Shown piece after piece: positions 1 through 4,311 of a DNA stretch of 8,153 nt (positions are counted from its first letter, which is position 1; every line of letters begins with the position of its first letter). The stretch comes from Candidatus Sifarchaeum subterraneum (lineage in GTDB: Archaea > Asgardarchaeota > Sifarchaeia > Sifarchaeales > Sifarchaeaceae). Under the pieces are notes generated by a model. That model saw nothing but the letters and a program-made list of their open reading frames with translations, did no database searches and was not told the origin of the DNA. The stretch is taken from contig JAECRX010000026.1 in assembly GCA_016292335.1 (NCBI GenBank), positions 1 through 8,153 of the forward strand. The letters run 5' to 3'. A program made the position numbers and the translations under genes.

Positions 1-87
1 TCTCCTCATGGAACATGTCCAACAGGCTCTACGGGCAGTTCCTGCCCTGAATTATCTGTGATTAAAGTAAAGAATTGGCGAGTGTGA
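1..87 (+). CDS. 3' tail of an unidentified upstream gene (partial)
   Basis: The first frame is open from the window edge to a TGA at 85-87 and encodes 28 residues that end KVKNWRV. They include a Cys/Pro/Gly-rich stretch (CPTGSTGSSCPE). Its third codon positions are AT-rich, like the real genes here. The second frame is also open, to a TGA at 59-61, and encodes a helical-looking tail (MEHVQQALRAVPALNYL), so the coding frame is not settled. The minus-strand frames hold stops. This stretch is more GC-rich than the intergenic DNA after it, which fits coding sequence. No family can be assigned from so short a piece. Confidence 0.3.
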   Translation, partial: SPHGTCPTGSTGSSCPELSVIKVKNWRV

Positions 88-201
88 CCTCAGCTCAATT
101 TAAATATTTGTAGGGAAAAAAGATTTAAAAATGTTTTGAAACTTTGAAAAAAACGCGATTCATCCCCTCTCGGATGGGGTCTTCTTGCGAGGTAGATGAT
201 A

Positions 202-227
202 AAAATTGAAAAATCACTTTCAATTTT
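202..227. repeat. perfect 10-bp inverted repeat, possible hairpin
   Basis: AAAATTGAAA (202-211) and TTTCAATTTT (218-227) are exact reverse complements around the 6-nt loop AATCAC. A GATGA sequence lies just before and CTGA just after. The repeat could be a regulator site or a weak transcription-end hairpin of the upstream gene. Its role is unknown. Confidence 0.45.
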
Positions 228-300
228 CTGAAACTATTTAATCTTTTCTTCTTGCAATTGCATCAATATGAAAAACTGCGGATTATTGATTGATAGATTC

Positions 301-309
301 ATTTATACT
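301..309 (+). promoter_or_regulatory. TATA-like box of the phosphotransferase gene
   Basis: TTTATACTT is centred about 27 nt before the TTG at 332. Archaeal transcription usually starts about 25 nt after the TATA box, so the transcript would begin at or within a few bases of the start codon, meaning a leaderless mRNA. No strong SD site precedes the start, which agrees. Confidence 0.45.
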
Positions 310-331
310 TTACTTAGGACAGTGAACCTAT

Positions 332-967
332 TTGCTTGGTCGTTTCAAGGAATTTTTTAACAAGATGTTCGAACCACTCGCAAAATTAGTAATCAAATTT
401 AGGTTAACACCAAATTTTATATCAGGCTTAGGATTAGTTTTTTCCTTTATAGCCGCTTATCTCTTTGTTTTTGGGTTTTATTTATGGGCCGGAATAACGG
501 TATTGTTATCAGGCTTAGCCGATGCCTTGGATGGTTTGGTTGCAAGACTTAAAAACAGTGAAAGTCCAGCTGGGGGCTTTCTTGATTCTATTCTCGATAG
601 ATACTCAGATTCTGTAATCCTCTTGGGCTTGATTATAATAACATATCAGAATTCCTCAAATTCAAATTCCAAAATACTCAATCAAGTCCCAATTTTAAAT
701 CAAGTTCCAATAGTCCTTTGGGGTTTTTTTGCTCTAATCGGTTCTCTTCTTGTCAGTTACGCTAGGGCTAGAGCAGAATCAGAAGGTTTGAAGGAAATGG
801 GCATAGGTATTGTCGAACGGCCAGAAAGATTATTGATAATCGCAGCAGCAGCAATCTTGTTTGAAGTAACCCAAGTCAACACACTTGACATCGCATTAGT
901 TTTACTTGCTATCCTTACTCACCTTACATTGCTGCAAAGAGTTTATTATGCATTAAAAAATCTGTGA
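332..967 (+). CDS. CDP-alcohol phosphatidyltransferase, probable archaetidylinositol phosphate synthase
   Basis: This is an integral membrane enzyme that moves a phosphoalcohol onto a CDP-activated archaeal lipid. The 211-residue protein carries the complete family signature D64-x2-D67-G68-x2-A71-R72-x8-G81-x3-D85-x3-D89, whose aspartates bind the divalent metals. Several hydrophobic helices surround it (about 27-62, 94-105, 126-143, 165-180 and 184-200). The N-terminal LTPNFIS and the late IVERPERLL stretch are typical of the archaeal inositol-phosphate branch, which uses myo-inositol 1-phosphate and makes archaetidylinositol phosphate. That substrate is inferred from family resemblance; a glycerol- or serine-type enzyme is less likely. 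The start is TTG: an in-frame TGA lies three codons upstream and the family N-terminus begins here. The next Met, at codon 12, would cut into it. A loop near residues 107-126 contains a tandem NQVPI duplication. Confidence 0.87.
   Translation: MLGRFKEFFNKMFEPLAKLVIKFRLTPNFISGLGLVFSFIAAYLFVFGFYLWAGITVLLSGLADALDGLVARLKNSESPAGGFLDSILDRYSDSVILLGLIIITYQNSSNSNSKILNQVPILNQVPIVLWGFFALIGSLLVSYARARAESEGLKEMGIGIVERPERLLIIAAAAILFEVTQVNTLDIALVLLAILTHLTLLQRVYYALKNL
680..712 (+). repeat. 18-nt tandem duplication inside the phosphotransferase gene
   Basis: AATCAAGTCCCAATT (680-694) recurs as AATCAAGTTCCAATA (698-712), with a period of 18 nt and two differences. The repeat is in frame and gives NQVPI-L-NQVPI in a loop between two predicted membrane helices. 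An Asn/Ser-rich stretch precedes it. Confidence 0.8.
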
Positions 968-1245
968 TTTAGGAAATAAAGAGATACCCCTTATTTTCAA
1001 GATTTTCATTCGGAAATCAAGAGATCAGGGGAGGAGACCAACTTCTCTATAGAAGAAGGGATATACAAGAAAAAGGCATCATGATGAAAGCTTTTGACCA
1101 TATTCTGCCATATCACATGCAAATGGCTTGGTCTTCCTTGTTCATTCAAATCTGTAATGTTTGCTCTTCTACTCAAATATTTCAAAATAAGCCCCTGTCA
1201 TATTGCCCTGGCAATTTTTCTAGTTATTCTCCCTTTTTTCTTCTT
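968..1245. other. intergenic region between convergent genes, no gene seen
   Basis: The phosphotransferase and trmY genes converge on this 278-nt gap. The only open stretch of note is a 57-codon plus-strand ORF at 1081-1254. It has no SD site and no recognisable pattern, and it runs into the end of trmY, so I do not call it. A near-exact 14-nt direct repeat occurs at 972-985 and 1012-1025. Confidence 0.5.
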
Positions 1246-1929
1246 TCACCTTAGTTGACTACCTTTCTCCATATTTACACTACCACCCCTCATTCTTCCC
1301 TCCTCCTCTCCTTTTTCCGTTCCTTCAACTTTATTTGATGGACAAGTTCTTCTAGTGGAATAAAAATCTATTTCTTCTTGAATAAAAATGATACAATGAC
1401 TCGTTAAATAACTATGTGGGCCTATACGTAATTTTATAGCCCCAAGGTTGGCTAAAAATCTCTTTTTATCCTCATTTAACCCGATATGATCTCCTAAAAC
1501 GAAAACAAGATCTTTATCGGCCATAGGAAATATGTTTGAAAATTCAATTCCTTTTTCATTTAGAAGAAAGATCTTTTTCTTTTTAGCAAGTCTTGTAGTC
1601 AGTTCTTCAAAGGATTCTTTAATTAGATAAACTCCTGGCAAAGATTGTTTTTTTTCTAATAATTCTTTAATTAGAAAAGTTGTTTCTAGTTCATCACTTG
1701 GAATCCTCTCTAATTCTCTTCCTATGAACTTGATGCAAATTGGAGGATTAGAAGGACCTTCTAGAATTGTATAAAAATTTACATCTCTTCGAAAACCATT
1801 GATCTGTTTAAAAGTTGCTAAGATGCATCTTGAAACTAAATCCATCCTTCCACTTGAACTTGGGTCAAGGATAGTAAATGATGAGTCAGTTCTTGCTGTA
1901 CTAGCTTTCAATATAAATTCAACTAACAT
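1246..1929 (-). CDS. trmY: tRNA (pseudouridine(54)-N1)-methyltransferase TrmY
   Basis: TrmY is a SPOUT-fold methyltransferase that uses S-adenosylmethionine to methylate N1 of pseudouridine-54 in the T-loop of archaeal tRNAs, giving m1-pseudouridine. The 227-residue protein shows the family landmarks in order: an N-terminal EFILKAS strand, SSSGRMDLVSRC (24-35), GFRRDV (45-50), the GP-rich segment near 58-63, VFVLGDHIG (142-150) and the knot region LRIGPHSYLTSHC (167-179), with Cys179 in the expected conserved place. The start ATG matches the family N-terminus. The core should end near residue 190. About 35 further residues, rich in Gly, Glu, Lys and Arg, form an unusual hydrophilic tail. The gene lies 74 nt downstream of eS26 on the same strand, and the two translation genes may share a transcript. 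Confidence 0.9.
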   Translation of the reverse strand: MLVEFILKASTARTDSSFTILDPSSSGRMDLVSRCILATFKQINGFRRDVNFYTILEGPSNPPICIKFIGRELERIPSDELETTFLIKELLEKKQSLPGVYLIKESFEELTTRLAKKKKIFLLNEKGIEFSNIFPMADKDLVFVLGDHIGLNEDKKRFLANLGAIKLRIGPHSYLTSHCIIFIQEEIDFYSTRRTCPSNKVEGTEKGEEEGRMRGGSVNMEKGSQLR

Positions 1930-2003
1930 TCAAAATCATCTAACCAAAAAGCAGTACTGCGGGATTGAAAGTATCAATGTAGAATTTATCTAAATAAGAC
2001 GGT

Positions 2004-2276
2004 TTATCTTTTTCTTTCATCTTTACTACGAATTTTGACAATACCTCTATGAACCGCACAACTAATACAGGCGTATTTCAATACCTTTGTAGTTGGGATT
2101 AATGCACCTTTTTGTCTAAGCTCTTTTCGAATCCTAAAATCAACAACAGAAACTGTACTTGTGACTTTTTTAGCTTTTTCCCTAGGAACGAGTTTTCCAC
2201 AAAAAGAGCAAGTCACTAATGAACCACGTCCTTTTTTACCACGTGTTCTGCCGCCACTTCTGCGTTTCTTGGCCAA
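2004..2276 (-). CDS. rps26e: 30S ribosomal protein eS26
   Basis: eS26 is a small-subunit ribosomal protein that binds near the 3' end of 16S rRNA at the mRNA exit channel. It is found in eukaryotes and in TACK and Asgard archaea. The N-terminus AKKRRSGGRTRGKKGRG is the basic family opening. The four zinc ligands form two CxxC pairs (Cys23/Cys26 and Cys70/Cys73), and the C-terminus HRGIVKIRSKDERKR matches the family's SKIVRVRSREARK pattern. I chose the TTG at 2276-2274 (90 residues) because an exact GGAGG lies 10 nt upstream (plus-strand CCTCC, 2287-2291) and it gives the standard M-x-KKRR-x-GGR start. The longer frame, from a TTG at 2306, would add ten residues translated from the SD site itself. 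Transcription is divergent from the zinc-ribbon gene. Confidence 0.93.
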   Translation of the reverse strand: MAKKRRSGGRTRGKKGRGSLVTCSFCGKLVPREKAKKVTSTVSVVDFRIRKELRQKGALIPTTKVLKYACISCAVHRGIVKIRSKDERKR

Positions 2277-2286
2277 TTCAGTTTTT

Positions 2287-2291
2287 CCTCC
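2287..2291 (-). promoter_or_regulatory. Shine-Dalgarno site that fixes the eS26 start
   Basis: GGAGG on the minus strand is complementary to the archaeal 16S rRNA tail and lies 10 nt before the TTG at 2276. It argues against the in-frame TTG at 2306, which would sit upstream of the site. Confidence 0.7.
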
Positions 2292-2369
2292 AAATTCTAA
2301 AGTCAAGTAGCAATTATTAGTTTTTGAACATTAAGTTCTCACGGTATTTTACTTTTTCGATCTTAAAAA

Positions 2370-2738
2370 ATGATTGAAAATTGCTTGTTTAGATTAGGAA
2401 AAACCTTGCTTCTGACTACAAAAAACTTAATAAATTATAGAAAAAATAATACAAAATTTGAAAAATCTTCTCAAATAGACCCTGGCGGTTGGGAGTTGGA
2501 AAACAAAAAAAGTGTGACCTTCATTCGCATAGAGGTTAATTGTCCAAATTGTAGAAGAGGCTGGGGCTTCTTTATCTTTCCTAAGACAACATATCTTCCA
2601 GAGAAGGCTCATTGCATTCATTGTAAACGCGTTGGCTTGAATTTAGAAAATAGATATCCTACTCAGGAAAAAATGGAAAGGAAAAAAATAGAGAAACAAA
2701 AAAGTAAAATTGAACTTGGTGATTTCACAGGTCTTTGA
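2370..2738 (+). CDS. small zinc-ribbon protein, function unknown
   Basis: I do not recognise this 122-residue protein. The clear feature is a two-knuckle zinc ribbon: CPNC at about 58-61, then an aromatic strand (GWGFFIF) and CIHC at about 82-85. The first 45 residues are basic and Asn/Lys-rich, and the last 30 are a charged Lys/Glu helix-like tail. The ATG at 2370 has a TATTTTAC element about 23 nt upstream, which would suit a leaderless message. A shorter start further in, such as the GTG just before TFIRIEVNCPNC, is possible. The gene is divergent from eS26, and its 3' end overlaps a second ORF in another frame (from about 2719) that is cut by the mobile element. A run of six A at 2698-2703 is a possible site where the two frames were once joined. 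Confidence 0.5.
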   Translation: MIENCLFRLGKTLLLTTKNLINYRKNNTKFEKSSQIDPGGWELENKKSVTFIRIEVNCPNCRRGWGFFIFPKTTYLPEKAHCIHCKRVGLNLENRYPTQEKMERKKIEKQKSKIELGDFTGL

Positions 2739-2856
2739 ATACTCCGACTTTAATCTATCTATCCATGAAATGATCACAATCTTAAGAAAAGAAGGTGTAT
2801 CAAGTCAATTAACCATTGATTACACCAACAAGACACGGTCAACTACTCCGCCCTGA
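2719..2856 (+). pseudogene. 5' fragment of a small gene interrupted by the IsrB element
   Basis: The frame is open from after a TAG at 2689-2691 and reads VISQVFEYSDFNLSIHE, then MITILRKEGVSSQLTIDY, then TNKTR up to 2838. It crosses into the mobile element and ends at a TGA (2854-2856) inside the left-end hairpin, with the foreign tail STTPP. Composition and codon use look coding. The likely start is the GTG at 2719; an internal ATG lies at 2770. The frame continues on the far side of the element (4143-4214). I infer a disrupted gene of about 65 codons. It may instead have been the C-terminal part of the zinc-ribbon protein, joined through a frameshift near 2698-2703. The family is unknown. 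Confidence 0.4.
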
Positions 2857-2866
2857 AGGACGGAGC
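2838..2866 (+). repeat. left-end repeat, copy A
   Basis: This 29-nt sequence matches 6776-6804 (minus strand) at 26 of 29 positions. It holds the stem CTCCG/CGGAG with an inner CC-TGAA-GG tetraloop helix, and the shared GTCAA at its outer edge. The match stops at GTCAA, which marks the element boundary. Confidence 0.85.
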
Positions 2867-3052
2867 TTGCGATAGTGGCAGCAACGCGAGAGTTGACTAG
2901 ACTCAGTTCCAATTCTGGTTTGGAACTACCCGTTTCGGGCTATAAGAACGTCGGGATGCGTGCCCTAGTCCCGTCCCCTTCGGCAGAACCACTTAATGCC
3001 ACGTCCTTATCGGGGACTAAGCCCGCTTCGGCTTGTCGAAGGGCGCTAAACT

Positions 3053-3070
3053 CCTCCTCTATGAGGAGGT
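3053..3070 (+). promoter_or_regulatory. hairpin that hides the isrB Shine-Dalgarno site
   Basis: CCTCCTC (3053-3059) pairs perfectly with GAGGAGG (3063-3069) across a 3-nt loop. The right arm contains GGAGG (3065-3069), the SD site 11 nt before the ATG at 3081. When folded, the site is unavailable to the ribosome, which could balance use of the transcript as guide RNA and as mRNA. The pairing is seen; the regulatory role is inferred. Confidence 0.6.
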
Positions 3071-3080
3071 CGTAACCGAT

Positions 3081-4115
3081 ATGTATGTGCCTGTAGTCAG
3101 TAAAAGTGGAAGACCATTAATGCCGTGTAAACCTTCAAAGGCAAGAAAATTGCTGAAGAGGGGTCTAGCATCGAAAAAATGGAATAAATTAGGGATATTC
3201 TATATTCAACTCGCCTTTGATCCAACTTCGGAGTTCAACAAAAACCAAGATATATGTCTAGGGTTAGACCCCGGTGCCAAATTTGATGGTATCTCTATTA
3301 ATACCAAAGAGAAAGTTCAGATCGCAGGAATGCTTGAACTTCCAAAAGGAATCAGCAAGAAGATGGGACAGAGAAGAATTTTGAGAAGAGGTAGAAGATA
3401 TAGGAAGTGTAGAAGAAGACCTAAGAGATTTAATAACAGAAAAAGAGCTGAAGATTGGTTGGCTCCAGAACAAAGAGCTAAAATTGAGTTCCGTTTGAAA
3501 GTAATAGCAGAACTGAGAAAACTCTACCCCATCACTGACTTTGCGGTAGAGGATGTCAGATTCAATCACTATAAGAAAAGATGGGGGAAGTACTTCTCCA
3601 CAGTCGAAATTGGTAAGACAAAGCTGTACAATCAATTGCTACTGTGGGGTGGTAAACCAGCTCATCTCTATACCGGAATAGAAACATCAGAGCTCAGAGA
3701 AGAACTTGGCTTGAAGAAAGATGGCAGAAAGTCTCAGAGGACTCCAAATTCTCATGCAGTAGATGCTGTGGTGTTAGCAACTCAGGTGGTAAATACGAAA
3801 GATCTAACAATACCTAGTTTCTTTGTGTGGAAGAGATATCAGAACAGGAGAAGACAGCTACATAAGATTCAGTTTAAGAAAGGTGGAGAGAGACCCCGAG
3901 AAGGTGGATCAAATAGTTTACCACCATTCAAGAAGAACGATGTTGTGCTGTATAATGGAAGATTAGCTAGGGTGGGTGGATATAGAAATAACAGAATATC
4001 TTTACATGCATACAATTTGGATAATAAAATGTTCACTCAAAAAACTAAACCAGAAGAATGTATCAGATTATTTAATCAACAAATTATCTATGCTGCAGTT
4101 CCTCTCCCCCTTTAA
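3081..4115 (+). CDS. isrB: IsrB, RNA-guided RuvC nickase-type nuclease (HNH-less IscB relative)
   Basis: The 344-residue protein has the IscB/IsrB architecture. The N-terminal PLMP (RRXRR) domain shows VSKSGRPLMPC (6-16). RuvC-I is LGLDPGAKFDGISI with Asp63, followed by an arginine-rich bridge helix (98-122). RuvC-II is DFAVEDVRF with Glu157, and RuvC-III is SHAVDAVVLA with His225 and Asp228. A basic C-terminal domain (about 284-334) would contact the target-adjacent motif. Only about 65 residues separate RuvC-II from RuvC-III and they lack HNH residues, which marks IsrB rather than IscB. All RuvC acidic residues are kept, so the enzyme looks active. IsrB is known to nick the non-target strand under omega-RNA guidance. 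The ATG at 3081 has GGAGG upstream and gives the family start; a longer frame from 3033 lies in the RNA scaffold. The last codons and stop fall in the right-end palindrome. Confidence 0.9.
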   Translation: MYVPVVSKSGRPLMPCKPSKARKLLKRGLASKKWNKLGIFYIQLAFDPTSEFNKNQDICLGLDPGAKFDGISINTKEKVQIAGMLELPKGISKKMGQRRILRRGRRYRKCRRRPKRFNNRKRAEDWLAPEQRAKIEFRLKVIAELRKLYPITDFAVEDVRFNHYKKRWGKYFSTVEIGKTKLYNQLLLWGGKPAHLYTGIETSELREELGLKKDGRKSQRTPNSHAVDAVVLATQVVNTKDLTIPSFFVWKRYQNRRRQLHKIQFKKGGERPREGGSNSLPPFKKNDVVLYNGRLARVGGYRNNRISLHAYNLDNKMFTQKTKPEECIRLFNQQIIYAAVPLPL

Positions 4116-4122
4116 AGGGGAG
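4104..4122 (+). repeat. right-end palindrome of the IsrB element
   Basis: CCCCTTTAAAGGGG (4107-4120) is a perfect 14-nt palindrome, extended by CTC/GAG with one extra C. It contains the isrB stop TAA (4113-4115). Sub-terminal hairpins of this kind are the transposase recognition structures of IS200/IS605 ends. It could also act as a transcription-end hairpin. Confidence 0.65.
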
Positions 4123-4142
4123 CTTCCCTGCGGATGGATGGT

Positions 4143-4214
4143 GTGAATCTTTTTGAAAAATTAGGAAAAAAAGAACTCAGTTCAAGAATAAAACTTCAAC
4201 TTATTCATGCATAG
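4143..4214 (+). pseudogene. 3' fragment of the interrupted small gene
   Basis: Directly after the inferred right end, the frame reads VNLFEKLGKKELSSRIKLQ, then LIHA, and stops at a TAG (4212-4214). Joined to the left fragment at 2838, it gives DYTNKTR-VNLFEKLG with no frame break. It begins with GTGA, the presumed target-adjacent motif. It is short, so the coding call rests mostly on this rejoining. Confidence 0.35.
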
Positions 4215-4277
4215 AAGATCATAATAATTTTTAATGCAAAAAAGAAAATGAATTAAAGAATTCTCATTCCCTTCATA

Positions 4278-4289
4278 TCAAATATTTGA
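4278..4289. promoter_or_regulatory. 12-nt palindrome in the proS upstream region
   Basis: TCAAATATTTGA is a perfect palindrome centred about 28 nt before the GTG at 4312. It could double as a TATA-like element or be a binding site for a dimeric regulator. There is no direct support for either. Confidence 0.3.
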
Positions 4290-4311
4290 AATAAAACAAA
4301 AGGTGAGTAAA

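Larger units (their letters stand above)
88..331. other. intergenic region, AT-rich, with hairpins
   Basis: I see no gene here. The stretch holds a short GC hairpin around 152-170 (CATCC...GGATG), a perfect 10-bp AT-rich inverted repeat at 202-227, and at its right end the TATA-like box of the next gene. Confidence 0.5.
2819..3080 (+). ncRNA. probable omega-RNA of IsrB, with guide at its 5' end
   Basis: IscB and IsrB nucleases use an RNA encoded directly upstream of their gene, whose 5' end is a guide copied from DNA flanking the element. This stretch is far more GC-rich than its surroundings, has no convincing ORF and is full of helices. The perfect or near-perfect stems are 2838-2844 with 2891-2897, CTCCG 2846-2850 with 2861-2865, 2906-2912 with 2920-2926, CCCG 2929-2932 with 2936-2939, TAGTCC 2966-2971 with 3014-3019, CTTCG 3026-3030 with 3037-3041, and 3053-3059 with 3063-3069. 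CGGGA 2952-2956 can also pair with TCCCG 2969-2973, a competing or pseudoknot option. The inferred guide is 2819-2838 and the scaffold starts at 2839. The 3' end is not visible in the sequence; I stop it at the isrB start codon. Confidence 0.75.
2839..4142 (+). mobile_element. IsrB-type OMEGA element of the IS200/IS605 superfamily, no transposase
   Basis: The unit of 1304 bp comprises a left-end hairpin (2846-2865), an omega-RNA region, the isrB gene and a right-end palindrome CCCCTTTAAAGGGG (4107-4120). I set the limits at TCAAC on the left and GGATGGT on the right because removing exactly this segment restores an open reading frame across the junction (CGG then GTG). A shift of both edges by one base works equally well. 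No TnpA (HUH, Y1) transposase gene is present, so movement would need one supplied in trans. No target duplication is seen, as expected for this superfamily. A second copy of the left end lies at 6774-6804 on the other strand. The edges are inferred, not proven. Confidence 0.75.

Noticed and set aside
190..232. C/D-box small RNA (GATGA ... CTGA around 193-231)
   Set aside because: Box C matches only 5 of 7 positions and the space between the boxes is taken up by a 10-bp self-complementary stem, leaving no guide segment.
1081..1254. 57-codon ORF between the convergent genes
   Set aside because: No SD site, no recognisable motif, and it overlaps the end of trmY on the other strand.
2277..2306. 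Ten-residue extension of eS26 from the TTG at 2306
   Set aside because: It would translate the GGAGG SD site, and the family starts M-x-KKRR.
2838..3070. CRISPR array
   Set aside because: The repeats here are internal hairpins, not regularly spaced direct repeats with spacers.
2875..3075. 66-codon plus-strand ORF upstream of isrB
   Set aside because: It lies wholly in the structured omega-RNA region, has a Ser/Ala/Arg-rich composition driven by GC-rich helices, and has no SD site. Such false ORFs are common in these scaffolds.
3033..3080. N-terminal extension of isrB from a start at 3033
   Set aside because: The family protein begins MxVxVVxKxGRPLMP, which is exactly what the ATG at 3081 gives. 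The extension is read from the CTTCG and SD hairpins of the RNA.
3264..3635. 123-codon minus-strand ORF inside isrB
   Set aside because: It is the antisense of the IsrB motifs, Ser/Phe-rich with no pattern of its own.
3081..4115. TnpB (IS605 OrfB)
   Set aside because: The PLMP domain at the N-terminus, RuvC-I beginning near residue 63, the following Arg-rich bridge and the absence of a TnpB zinc finger before RuvC-III point to IsrB. The RNA scaffold is also upstream, not downstream, of the gene.
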